A stretch of 64,000 bases of DNA, taken from contig CAVPGP010000001.1 in NCBI GenBank assembly GCA_963704025.1, positions 1,302,001 through 1,366,000 of the forward strand, read 5' to 3'. Below the pieces are notes generated by a model. That model was not told the origin of the DNA, ran no database searches, and was given only the letters and a program-made list of their open reading frames with translations. This DNA is from CAVPGP01 sp963704025 (GTDB taxonomy: Bacteria; Actinomycetota; Thermoleophilia; Gaiellales; Gaiellaceae). Of this stretch, positions 50,444 through 59,195 are shown piece by piece; the first letter of the stretch is position 1, and each line of letters begins with the position of its first letter. The translations under genes and the position numbers were made by a program.

Positions 50444-51877
50444 CTAAATGGGGTTGACGCAGCCGATCGACGCCATGAACGCCTCGGCCTCGCCGCGGAG
50501 CTTCGCGGCCCGTGCCGGATCGCCCGCCGCATCGAGGGCGCGCGCGAGGTCCAGGTCGAGCGCCGATGCGTCGAACTCGTAGCCGAGCCGCCGCTCGGTG
50601 GCGGAGGCCGCGGTGAGCAGCTCGACCGCCTCGTCCGGCCGCCCTTCGTGGAGCGCGAGCAGGCCCAGGGCGGCCGTATGGCTCGTCGGCACCCGCCCCG
50701 CAGTGGCGCGGGAGAGCCCACGGCCGAGGGAGCCCGTCCAGCGCCGAAGCAGCTCCGGCTCTCCCGCTGCGTCCAGCGCTCTCACGGCGGGCAGCACGCT
50801 GATCACCGACGACCAGCGGTCGCGAACGAGCTCCAGCACCTCCTGGGCCACGGCCCGCAGCTCGTGGCGCTCGCCCGTCAGGGCAGCCCAAGGGATCAGC
50901 GCGCACGACATCGGGATGATCCGCTGAGGCTCCTTGCTCTCGACGGCGATCAGCCGCTGCTTGTGCGCCCGCTCGCCCGCGAGCTCGAGATCCCCTCGTC
51001 GAAGCGCCAGCTGAGAGGTGACGCCGAGCCAGACGAGCAGGTTTGTCGGCGAGAGCTCCCTGCCGTCGATCCCGTCGAGGATCTGCTCCACTTCTTGCCA
51101 GCGGCCCGCCGGGAGGAGCTGCATCATGACCATCGACAGGTCGACGTACGGGTTCAGGACCACCGGCGGGGTGACTCCCGCGAGCCGGACGGCGGCCGCC
51201 GCGGCGGTCTGCTCGATCTCGGCAACCGGCAGATGCCCCGTCGCCGACCAGATGAAGTTCACCTGAGCCCGGTACGCCTCCTCGAGCGCGCCGGCGGCCC
51301 TGGCCTCGTCGATCAGCTCGAGCAGCTCGCCGGGGTCGGGCGGAATCCCGCGCATTGCGTCGAGGGTCAGGAGGTTGACGCGGATGTTGGCCTGCGCGAA
51401 CCGGTCGCCGACGCGGTTCGCCACTGCGAGCGCCTCGCGCCCGAGCTCGCTCGCGCCGTCCTCGTCTCGCAGCATCGCGAGCTGCGAGCGGCGTGCGAGA
51501 ACCCGTGCGAGCTGCGGCGACTCGGGCAGGCCGCTCAACACCGCAACCGCCTCGTCGGCGGCCTCCTTCGCCTCGTCCCAGCGGCCGAGCAGCCAGCAGA
51601 TGCGCGACCGCCACCCGAGCGCGTCGCCGCGCAGCACCGCGTCACCGGCATCGATGAGCCGGAGCGCGGCGTCGAGCCGCTCGAGCGCGACCTGGAGGTC
51701 GTGCTCTCCTCGTCCGCCCGTGACCGCGACCCCTGCGAGGCGCACGAGCGGAACGGCGCGGCTCCTGTCGTCCGGCGCCAGCTCGAGCGCCCGCTCGAGC
51801 TGCGTTCGCGACACCGGGATGTCGCCGCGCTGCAGCGCTGCGTCGCCGGCCGTGACGAGCAGCTGCGAGGTGCGCAA
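50444..51877 (-). CDS. Open 3' segment: TPR region of the same regulator
   Basis: A long continuous helical region with TPR-like pairs (TAGDAALQRGDIPVSRTQLE, GWRSRICWLLGRWDEAKEAA) that would be the sensor end of the broken regulator. It is open upstream to about 52035 in the same frame. Taken alone it could be called a separate gene, but it lacks a good start and matches the expected C-terminal part of its neighbour. Confidence 0.5.
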   Translation of the reverse strand: MRTSQLLVTAGDAALQRGDIPVSRTQLERALELAPDDRSRAVPLVRLAGVAVTGGRGEHDLQVALERLDAALRLIDAGDAVLRGDALGWRSRICWLLGRWDEAKEAADEAVAVLSGLPESPQLARVLARRSQLAMLRDEDGASELGREALAVANRVGDRFAQANIRVNLLTLDAMRGIPPDPGELLELIDEARAAGALEEAYRAQVNFIWSATGHLPVAEIEQTAAAAAVRLAGVTPPVVLNPYVDLSMVMMQLLPAGRWQEVEQILDGIDGRELSPTNLLVWLGVTSQLALRRGDLELAGERAHKQRLIAVESKEPQRIIPMSCALIPWAALTGERHELRAVAQEVLELVRDRWSSVISVLPAVRALDAAGEPELLRRWTGSLGRGLSRATAGRVPTSHTAALGLLALHEGRPDEAVELLTAASATERRLGYEFDASALDLDLARALDAAGDPARAAKLRGEAEAFMASIGCVNPI

Positions 51878-52726
51878 CGCGACCGCCGGATCGTCCTCGC
51901 CGTACGCGAGCGCCTCTCCGTAGTGGTACGCGGCCAGCTCGGCGGTCTCGACACCGCGGTCCGGCGCGACCTCTTGGATCCACTCGGCGACACGCCGGTG
52001 CAGACCGCGCCGCTCGGGCCGGGGCAGCGACGCAGTAGGCGACGTCGCGCGTCAAGTTGTGCTTGAACGCGAACTCGCGCTGCCCGGCCATGACGGACAC
52101 GCGGCTGCTCCGCGACGAGCCCGCGCCGGCCGAGCGAGACGACGACCTGCTCGGACACCCCGGCGGCGTCGGGCCAGAAGACGCGGCCGACCACCGAGCA
52201 ACGGCGGAGCGCCTCGCGCGCGCCGGAATCGAGCAGGTCGATGCGCGCGGCGATCACGCCGTGGACGGAGTCCGGGAGCGGCGTGTCGCCGAGCGTGTCG
52301 GTCGCGTGCCAGCCGTCGTCCTGTCGCGTGAGCGCCCCGCGCTCGATGAGCATGTGCAGCATCTCCTCGACGAAGAAGGGGTTGCCCTTCCGCGCTCGCC
52401 AGCACACGCTCGCGCACCGGCTCGGGCGTCCGCCCGTGGCCGAGGAGCGACGAGACGAGCTCGGCGGCCCTGTCGCCGTCCAGCGGGCTCAGCGTCAGTG
52501 CGGTCGCGTTCTGCTTCGCGCCGCCCCAGGTGGGCCGCGTCTCGAGCAGCTCGGGCCGCGCGGTGCAGACGATGCAGCACCGACGTGTCCTCGAGCACGT
52601 CGGAGAGGTGCTCGATCAGATTGAGCAGGTGGCCGGAGGCCCAGTGGATGTCCTCGACGACGAGGATCGTCAGCTGCCTGCGGCCGAGCGCGGCCAGGTA
52701 GCGCTGCCAGGAATCGTGCAGCCTCG

Positions 52727-53913
52727 GACGTCACCTCCTGGCCGACCGCGCCGCTGTCCGGAAGCGCGAGGCCGATCGTCCAGGCGAGCGGCTCGAGCGC
52801 CTGGGACGAGGATTCGCCGAGGGTCGTCTCCACCGCCTGGCGCAGCTTCTCGAGCGCCTCGCCGGACGGGTCGGTGTCGAGGATCCCCGCGTGTCCCTTC
52901 AGCGCCTCCGCCAGCGGCCAGTAGGTGATCTCCTCGCCGTAGGGAAGGCAGCGGCCCCTGAGCAGGAGCGTTCCCGGCAGACGCTCGACGACCTCGGCGA
53001 GCAGCCGCGACTTGCCGACGCCGGCCTGGCCGTAGAGCGTCACGAGCTGCGGCGCGCGCTCGCGCTCGACGCGCCCGGCGAGCGCCGAGAGGATCGAGAG
53101 CTCCTCGTCGCGGCCGATCAGCGGCGCCTCGAGCCCCGCGACACCTCGGGCGCCCGGCTCCTCCGCCGCCGCGAGCGCGACCCAGGCCGCCACCGGCTCG
53201 CTCTTCCCCTTGGCAGCGACCGCGGCGGCGGGCTCGAAGGAGACCGAGCGGCTCGTCGCAGCCTGCGTCCGCTCGCCGACGAGCACCTGGCCCGGCTCCG
53301 CGTTCTGCTGGAGGCGCGCGGCGACGTTGACGGCGTCGCCGCTGACCATCAGCTCCCCGCGCGCGGCCGCCTCGCGTCCCGCCACGACCTCGCCGGTGTT
53401 GACGCCGATCCGGAGGCCGACCTCGGCCGCGAACCGGTCGCGCACGCGTTTCGCGAACGCGCCGAAGCGCTCCTGCGCCGCGAGGGCGGCGCGCACGGCG
53501 CGCTCGGGGTCGTCCTCGTGCGCCTGCGGGATCCCGAACACGGCGAGCACGGCGTCCCCGACGAACTTCTCCGTCGTGCCGTCGAAGCGCTCCACCTCGC
53601 GGTTGAGGAGCTCGAAGAGCTCGCCCTGCAGGTCGCGCACGTCCTCCGGATCGAGCTGCTCGCCGAGCGCCGTCGACCCGGAGAGGTCGGCGAAGAGAAT
53701 CGTCACGACGCGCCGCTCCTGGCGGTCGTCGGTGCTGCCCGTCCGCCGCGTGTCGTCGCGAAGCGCGTAGCCGCAGCTCGAGCAGAAGGCCGCGGAAGCG
53801 GCCTGCTCGGTGCCGCACCCGGGGCAGCTGCGGTAGAGCGCTGCGCCGCAGGAGTTGCAGAACCGCGCCTCCGCCGGCTGCTCCGCCCCGCACTCGACGC
53901 AACTCAGGTCCAC
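52727..53913 (-). CDS. Open 5' segment of the cyclase/AAA regulator
   Basis: This part is readable without interruption. It holds the double zinc ribbon, the whole class III cyclase domain with both metal Asp residues and VNVAARL with Asn and Arg, and the Walker A of the ATPase. If the downstream frameshifts are real, it could still produce a truncated cyclase. A start further upstream (53994) exists but would overlap the neighbouring gene region. Confidence 0.55.
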
Positions 53914-54038
53914 CCGGTGGGTCCCAGCCCTATTCGCGGCCCTCGCCCGCGTCTTCGTGGCGGAGGATGTTGCGCTCGTACTCCATCGATTCATCCTGCC
54001 ACGCGGGTGGTGTGCCCGGCTGTGTACCGTGCCGGGCT

Positions 54039-55433
54039 GTGTGGTGGCGTGACGGCGTCCTCTACGAGATCTATCCGCGGTCGTTCGCAGACTCCAACGG
54101 CGACGGGGTCGGCGACCTGAACGGGATCGCGGAGCGGCTGGACTACCTCCAGTGGCTCGGGATCGCCGGGATCTGGCTCAACCCGACCTTCCCCTCGCCG
54201 AACTTCGACTGGGGCTACGACGTGAGCGACTACCTCGGCGTCCACCCCGAGCTCGGAACGCTGGCCGACATGGAACGGCTGATCGCCGAGGCCGATCGGC
54301 GCGGAATCCGCATCCTGCTCGACCTCGTCCCGAACCACACGTCGATCGAGCACCCGTGGTTCCGCACCCACCCGGACTACTACCTCTGGGCGGACGAGTC
54401 GCCGAACAACTGGCGCTCGGTGTTCACACAGGAGTCCGCGTGGATTCCGCACGACGGCCGCTACTACCTCGCCCACTTCACGCCGGAGCAGCCCGACCTC
54501 GACTGGTGGAACCCGGCCGTGCGCGCCGAGTTCGAGCGGATCTTGCGCTTCTGGTTCGAGCGCGGCGTCGGCGGCTTCCGGATCGACGTCGCCCATTCGA
54601 TCGTCAAAGACCGCGACCTGCGCGACAACACCCCCGCGAACCCGGGCGACCCTGAGTGGGTGCTGAGGATGGGCTCGTGGAACGACCGCGGCATGAACCA
54701 GCCGGAGACGCACGAGGTGCTTGCACGCTGGCGCGAGATCGCCGACGAGTACGGCGACACGGCGCTCTACGGGGAGACCTACGTCGAGCTGGAGAAGCTG
54801 CCGCTCTTCTACGGCAACGGGCAGGACGAGCTGCACCTCGCCCACAACGTCGACTTCATGAAGTCGAAGCTCAGCGCAGTGGAGATGCGTCCGCTGGTGG
54901 AGCGGGTCGAGGCGACGCTGCCGGCAGATGCGTGGCCGACCTACTCCGGCTCGAACCACGACGACCTGCGCCTGGCAACGCGTTGGGCCGGCGGCGACGA
55001 GCGAAAGGCACGCGCCGGACTCGCGCTGCTGCTCGGGCTGCGCGGGACGCCGGTCCTCTACATGGGCGACGAGCTCGCGCTCGAGAACGGCGAGGTGCCG
55101 TCCGATCGGATGCTCGACCCTGCGCGGCCGTCGCGCGACCCCGGGCGGACGCCGATGCCGTGGACGCGCGGCGCGGCGGAGTGGCGCGATCCGTGGCTGC
55201 CGCTCGTCGACACGTCACGCAACGTGGAGGATCAGCTCGCCGACCCTGGCTCGACGCTGAACTGGGTGCGGGAGGCGATCGCACGCCGGCCGGAGTGGGC
55301 GGGCGACGAGTACGAGACCGTGCCGTCGCCGGAGAACGTGTGGGCGTGGCGGCGCGGGCCGCACGAGTTCCGCGTCAACCTCAGTGACGAACCGGCTGCA
55401 GGTCTGCAGCCGTGGGAGACAGCGCTCCCCTGA
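54039..55433 (+). CDS. GH13 alpha-glucosidase-type glycoside hydrolase
   Basis: A 464-residue alpha-amylase-family enzyme, likely an oligo-1,6- or alpha-glucosidase. WWRDGVLYEIYPRSFADSNG opens the TIM barrel. DLVPNHTSIEHPWF is region I, GGFRIDVAHSI carries the nucleophile Asp, ALYGETYVE the acid/base Glu, and SGSNHDDLR the third Asp. It is shorter than the usual 530-560 residues and its C-terminal beta-domain is reduced. Start GTG 54039. The 3' end overlaps the convergent GNAT gene by 53 bp. Confidence 0.88.
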   Translation: MWWRDGVLYEIYPRSFADSNGDGVGDLNGIAERLDYLQWLGIAGIWLNPTFPSPNFDWGYDVSDYLGVHPELGTLADMERLIAEADRRGIRILLDLVPNHTSIEHPWFRTHPDYYLWADESPNNWRSVFTQESAWIPHDGRYYLAHFTPEQPDLDWWNPAVRAEFERILRFWFERGVGGFRIDVAHSIVKDRDLRDNTPANPGDPEWVLRMGSWNDRGMNQPETHEVLARWREIADEYGDTALYGETYVELEKLPLFYGNGQDELHLAHNVDFMKSKLSAVEMRPLVERVEATLPADAWPTYSGSNHDDLRLATRWAGGDERKARAGLALLLGLRGTPVLYMGDELALENGEVPSDRMLDPARPSRDPGRTPMPWTRGAAEWRDPWLPLVDTSRNVEDQLADPGSTLNWVREAIARRPEWAGDEYETVPSPENVWAWRRGPHEFRVNLSDEPAAGLQPWETALP

Positions 55434-55920
55434 GCTCGAGGATGCCGCCGACGTAGCGGGACTCGACGACGCGCGCGACGCGCTTGACGAGGGCCACGGC
55501 GGCGCCGTTCTCGGCGCCGATGCTCGCGCTGACGTAGCGGATGCCGGCCGCGCGCGCATCAGCGGCGAGCAGATCGGCGAGGACGGAGCCGACGCCGAGG
55601 TGCTGGTAGTCGTCGGCAACCGCGGCGGCGAGCTCGGCGGTCTCCGGGTCGACCCTGTCCCGCACGAGCCGCGCGATCCCGATCGGTTCCGGGTCGCCGT
55701 CGGCATAGGCCACCAGTGCGTGCCGGTCCGGCCCGATCGCGGCGAGCTTCGCCAGCTCCGGGCAGGTGAGGCTCGGCTTCGCGGCGCCGAAGCGGAGGGC
55801 CCGCGAGCGAGGGCTGAGCCGCGCGAAGACACGCAGGACGGTTTCCAGGTCGCCGTGCCCGAGCGGGCGGATCGTCAGCGCCGGCCGCTCTCTCTTTGCG
55901 GGGATCGCTTGTGCATACAT
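55381..55920 (-). CDS. GNAT-family acetyltransferase
   Basis: A 179-residue N-acetyltransferase. TIRPLGHGDLETVLRVFARL opens the fold, and DYQHLGVGSVLADLLAADAR is motif A with the acetyl-CoA-binding Q/RxxGxG/A pattern (HLGVGS). The acceptor is unknown. ATG 55920. It converges on the GH13 gene with overlap. Confidence 0.84.
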   Translation of the reverse strand: MYAQAIPAKRERPALTIRPLGHGDLETVLRVFARLSPRSRALRFGAAKPSLTCPELAKLAAIGPDRHALVAYADGDPEPIGIARLVRDRVDPETAELAAAVADDYQHLGVGSVLADLLAADARAAGIRYVSASIGAENGAAVALVKRVARVVESRYVGGILELRGALSPTAADLQPVRH

Positions 55921-56041
55921 ACGTGAATGGTCGCCGTCCGGGCCGTTCGTGCGCTTCGCATGGACAGGCCATCTAGGCGAGATGGCCTGTCCGGGCCAGG
56001 CGCGGTTGCCCAGGCGCCGCCGAGAGGACTACCCTCAAGGG

Positions 56042-57079
56042 ATGGAGCAGGAGATCCGCTTTTGCCCCGTCGGCGGGCGGCGCGTTGCGTACGCCTCGGT
56101 CGGCGAGGGGCCGCTCCTCGTCATGCCGACGTGGTGGCTCAGCCATCTCGAGCTCGACTGGGAGCAGCCGGAGGTGCGGGCGTTCCTGGAGCATCTGGCG
56201 CTGACCCATCGCGTCGTGCGGTACGACCGGCTCGGCGCCGGCCTCTCGGACCGCGACGTCGACTTCTCGAAGGTGACGCACGACACGGAGCTGCAGACGC
56301 TCGAGGCGCTCTTCGACCACGTCGGCGAAGAGCAGTGCTCGCTGCTCGCGCTCTCGTGTGGCGGGACGCTGGCCGCGCGGTTCGCGCGGCGCCATCCCGA
56401 GAGCGTCCGCTCGCTCGTCTTCTACAACTCGTATGCCCACGGGCGCGATCTGGCGACGCCGGAGCTGGGCGCGTCCATCGTCGCGCTGACGCGCGCCGAC
56501 TGGCGCGTCGGGTCGCGCCTGCTCGCGAGCCTCTTCCTGCCGCGCGGCGGGGCGACCGACGTGGCGCAGCGAGCGCGCTATAAGCGCGCCGCCGCGGGGT
56601 CCGAGGCGGCCGCGCGCTTCCTCGAGCTGAACTTCTCGGCGGACGCGCGCGACGAGTGCCCAGACCTTCGGGTGCCGACGCTCGTCCTCCAGCGGCAGTC
56701 CGACTCGACGGTCTCGTCCCGGCTCGGCCGGGAGCTCGCAGCGCTGATCCCGGGCGCGCGCTTCGTCCCCCTTGCCGGCCGCGGGCACTACCCGTGGGAC
56801 GGCGATCCGCGTGAGGGGCTCGGCGCAATCGCCAGCTTCCTCGAGGCGCCGGCGCAGGCCAGCCTGAACGGCAACGGGAACGGCGCCTCGCCGCTGACGA
56901 GCCGCGAGACCGAGGTACTGCGGCTCGTCGCCGCCGGGCTGAACAACCGGCAGATCGCATCGTCGCTCGTGGTCAGCGAGCACACGGTGCACAGGCACGT
57001 GGCGAACATCCTGCGCAAGCTGGCTCAGTCGTCCCGCGCGGGCGCCGCCGCGCACGCCGCCCGCGGCGGCCTCATCTAG
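56042..57079 (+). CDS. Alpha/beta hydrolase fused to LuxR-type HTH
   Basis: A 345-residue regulator. Residues about 1-265 form an alpha/beta-hydrolase domain with the elbow LALSCGGT (Ser nucleophile, Ala in place of the usual Gly) and His in LAGRGHYPW. After an Asn/Gly linker a LuxR/GerE HTH follows: LTSRETEVLRLVAAGLNNRQ, then HTVHRHVANILRKL. It probably senses a small ligand or substrate and binds DNA. ATG 56042. Compare the hydrolase-cyclase fusion at 6.2 kb. Confidence 0.87.
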   Translation: MEQEIRFCPVGGRRVAYASVGEGPLLVMPTWWLSHLELDWEQPEVRAFLEHLALTHRVVRYDRLGAGLSDRDVDFSKVTHDTELQTLEALFDHVGEEQCSLLALSCGGTLAARFARRHPESVRSLVFYNSYAHGRDLATPELGASIVALTRADWRVGSRLLASLFLPRGGATDVAQRARYKRAAAGSEAAARFLELNFSADARDECPDLRVPTLVLQRQSDSTVSSRLGRELAALIPGARFVPLAGRGHYPWDGDPREGLGAIASFLEAPAQASLNGNGNGASPLTSRETEVLRLVAAGLNNRQIASSLVVSEHTVHRHVANILRKLAQSSRAGAAAHAARGGLI

Positions 57080-57120
57080 CGCTTCGTCTGTCCGGCCCGT
57101 AGCTGCGGCAAACTGCCCGG

Positions 57121-57954
57121 ATGACGATCCGCCTTCGCGTGGTGTGCCCGGACCGGCCCGGGATCGTGGCCGCAGTGTCGGGATTCCTCTACCGGCGGGG
57201 CGCGAACATCGTGCACGCCGACCAGCACTCGACCGAGGAGCGGTTCTTCCTCCGGCTCGTCGCGACGCTCGACTCGGACGACTCGATGGATGCGCTCCGC
57301 GTCGGCCTCGACCAGGTGGCGCGCAAGTTCGCAATGGAGTGGCAGCTGTCGGTGCCCAACCCGGAGAAGCCGGTCGCTCTGCTTGTGTCGAAATACGACC
57401 ACTGTCTGCTCGACCTCCTGTGGCGCTTCGAGATCGGCGAGCTGGAGGGCAGGCCGACGATGGTGATCTCGAATCACCGCGACCTCGAGCAGGCCGCGGC
57501 GAATCACGGGCTGCAGTTCCACCACGTGCCCGTCGACGTGGGGCGGAAGGATGTCGCGGAGGCGCAGATGCTCGAGCAGCTCGCCGGACAGGTCGGCCTC
57601 GTCGTCCTCGCGCGCTACATGCAGATCCTCTCGGTGGAGTTCCTCGAGCAGGTGGGGGCGCCGGTGATCAACATCCACCACTCGTTCTTGCCGGCGTTCG
57701 CGGGTGCCGACCCGTACCGGCGGGCGCTCGAGCGTGGCGTGAAGATCATCGGGGCGACGGCGCACTACGTGACGGAGGAGCTCGACGGCGGCCCCATCAT
57801 CGACCAGGACGTCGCGCGGGTCAGCCATCGCGACACCGTCGACGATCTGCATCGCATCGGGCGCGACATCGAGCGCGTGGTGCTCGCGCGCGCCGTCAAG
57901 TGGCACCTCGAGGATCGGATCCTCGTCGACGGCGCGCGGACGGTGGTGTTCTAG
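57121..57954 (+). CDS. purU: Formyltetrahydrofolate deformylase
   Basis: A 277-residue enzyme that hydrolyses 10-formyl-THF to formate and THF, balancing one-carbon pools. An N-terminal ACT domain (RLRVVCPDRPGIVAAVSGFL) is followed by the formyltransferase domain: LLVSKYDHCLLDLLWRFEIG, then the active-site INIHHSFLPAFAGADPY with the His and downstream Asp (ELDGGPIIDQDV). ATG 57121. A REP palindrome begins 11 bp after its stop. Confidence 0.93.
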   Translation: MTIRLRVVCPDRPGIVAAVSGFLYRRGANIVHADQHSTEERFFLRLVATLDSDDSMDALRVGLDQVARKFAMEWQLSVPNPEKPVALLVSKYDHCLLDLLWRFEIGELEGRPTMVISNHRDLEQAAANHGLQFHHVPVDVGRKDVAEAQMLEQLAGQVGLVVLARYMQILSVEFLEQVGAPVINIHHSFLPAFAGADPYRRALERGVKIIGATAHYVTEELDGGPIIDQDVARVSHRDTVDDLHRIGRDIERVVLARAVKWHLEDRILVDGARTVVF

Positions 57955-57964
57955 CGAGGGGCTC

Positions 57965-57993
57965 CTCGTACCTGGTCGGCGACCAGGTACGAG
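57965..57993. repeat. REP-like palindrome 4 (RAYT left flank)
   Basis: A perfect 29-bp palindrome with 14-bp arms and a single-base centre, core half-site tacctggtcg. It lies 60 bp upstream of the RAYT start; the matching copy on the other side is at 58634. Confidence 0.8.
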
Positions 57994-58053
57994 TGCAACA
58001 AAAGTGTGACTTTCGCAGGGCGAGCGCTGCGACGCCGCGGATGTTCGGCCACG

Positions 58054-58620
58054 ATGGACGCAGTGGGCCAGAGCATTCGAATCCAGGTCGCCGGCATGTA
58101 CCACGTAGGTGCTCACGCAATCGCGGGAGCGCCGCTCTTCGCCGACGAGGCAGATTTCCTGTTCCGAATCGCCCAGGTCTCCGAGTCGGTGAAGAAGGGA
58201 GAAACGAGGTGCCATGCCTTCTGCCTGATGGGGACGCACGAGCACTTTCTCCTGAGCTTCGAGGAAGATCGCATCGCAGACGTGATGCAGCAGCTGAATC
58301 GGACGTATGCAGCGGCTTTCAACAAACGCCACGGCAGGAAAGGCCACGTGTACGACAGGCGGTATTTCAGCTCGCTTATCCGCTCGGACGCGCAGCTCCT
58401 GGAGAACTTCCGCTACATCGCGCTCAATCCGGAGCATCACCGCGTCCAGCGCGCAGAGGACTGGCCCTGGAGCAGCTACCCGGGTCTCATCGGGCTTCGG
58501 CCGCAGTTCTCGTTCGTCGATTCAGCGCCGATCACGGCGGCATTCGGCACAGGCGAACGGGCAGCGCAGCGAGCCCGCGCTTTCGTGGAGGACGGAAGCT
58601 TGCGGTCGCACGTAGCGTGA
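58054..58620 (+). CDS. REP-associated tyrosine transposase (RAYT, Y1/TnpA_REP)
   Basis: A 188-residue single-strand DNA transposase of the REP-associated group. GMYHVGAHAIAGAPLFADEA opens the domain, MGTHEHFLLSF carries the HxH (HUH-type) metal motif, and YAAAFNKRHGRKGHVYDRRY the catalytic Tyr region. RYIALNPEHHRVQRAEDWPW is the conserved end. It is flanked by palindromes 57965-57993 and 58634-58660, and three more copies occur elsewhere. RAYTs are thought to spread REP sequences. ATG 58054; GTG-type upstream starts were not needed. Confidence 0.9.
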   Translation: MDAVGQSIRIQVAGMYHVGAHAIAGAPLFADEADFLFRIAQVSESVKKGETRCHAFCLMGTHEHFLLSFEEDRIADVMQQLNRTYAAAFNKRHGRKGHVYDRRYFSSLIRSDAQLLENFRYIALNPEHHRVQRAEDWPWSSYPGLIGLRPQFSFVDSAPITAAFGTGERAAQRARAFVEDGSLRSHVA

Positions 58621-58633
58621 GCCCGCACGCGGG

Positions 58634-58660
58634 CCGTACCTGGTCGCCGACCAGGTACGG
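58634..58660. repeat. REP-like palindrome 5 (RAYT right flank)
   Basis: A 27-bp palindrome (13-bp arms) 13 bp after the RAYT stop. A second, unrelated stem acgctgg-tt-ccagcgt follows within 40 bp. The remaining gap to the cupin gene holds nothing else. Confidence 0.8.
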
Positions 58661-58739
58661 GGCGGACTTTCCGCGAAGCTCGGACGCTGGTTCCAGCGTC
58701 GTCGCCGGCCTGCGGAAGGCCGCCTTCCAGCGGAACGAG

Positions 58740-59195
58740 TCACGCGTCGTCGTCGACGGCGTCGTCGAGGCGGAAGACGGCGGCCAGCGGCTCGCCGGCC
58801 TGCGAGCGGGTGCGCGCATAGGCGGCGACCCGGGCCTCGTCTACGTACTCGACGACGTCCAGCGTCGCCGGCGTCGAGACCATCACGTAGCGCAGCACGC
58901 CCTCGCTTCGGTTCAGCAGCTGGTGCGAGCCCGCTGCGCCGCGCTCAAACGGGACGACCGTACCCTCGGTCAGCTCGCGCTCGCCGTCCTGCGTACGGAG
59001 CGTCGCGGTCCCGCGCAGCACGATCAGGAGCTCCGAGATCCCGTGATGGAAGTGGAGCGGCCCGCCGCTCGCGCCCGGATCGAGCTCCCAGACCGCTGAG
59101 CCGGGCCCGCCGTCGGCACGTGCGAGCCTCTGCCTGCGGACGCCTTCACCGAGCCCGGGCAGCTCGTCCCAGACGTTGTCGCCGAACGCTGTCAT
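58740..59195 (-). CDS. Cupin-domain protein
   Basis: A 151-residue cupin. PLHFHHGISELLIVLRGTAT is motif 1 with two or three His ligands and the Glu, and EGTVVPFERGAAGSHQLLNR motif 2. It is coupled to the dehalogenase-like gene upstream by an ATGA overlap. Function unassigned. Confidence 0.83.
   Translation of the reverse strand: MTAFGDNVWDELPGLGEGVRRQRLARADGGPGSAVWELDPGASGGPLHFHHGISELLIVLRGTATLRTQDGERELTEGTVVPFERGAAGSHQLLNRSEGVLRYVMVSTPATLDVVEYVDEARVAAYARTRSQAGEPLAAVFRLDDAVDDDA

Larger units (their letters stand above)
50444..53913 (-). pseudogene. Zinc-ribbon/adenylate cyclase/AAA/TPR regulator with five frameshifts
   Basis: A large signalling ATPase of about 1150 residues if intact. In order: two zinc ribbons (CVECGAEQPAEARFCNSCG), a class III cyclase domain (TILFADLSGSTALG, KFVGDAVLAVFG, VNVAARL), an AAA/NB-ARC-like ATPase (GQAGVGKSRLL), then a C-terminal TPR region open from about 52035 to 50444. 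The reading is interrupted near 52717, 52580, 52385, 52110 and 52035; removing one base at each point restores the expected reading (for example LVVEDIHWASGHLLNLIEHL). Flanks are fully open. Either a recent pseudogene or a low-quality sequence patch. GTG 53913 start. Confidence 0.75.

Noticed and set aside
52030..52720. Programmed frameshifting in the cyclase/AAA regulator
   Set aside because: Five separate +1 corrections without a shared slippery motif cannot be a programmed event; sequence error or decay is far more likely.
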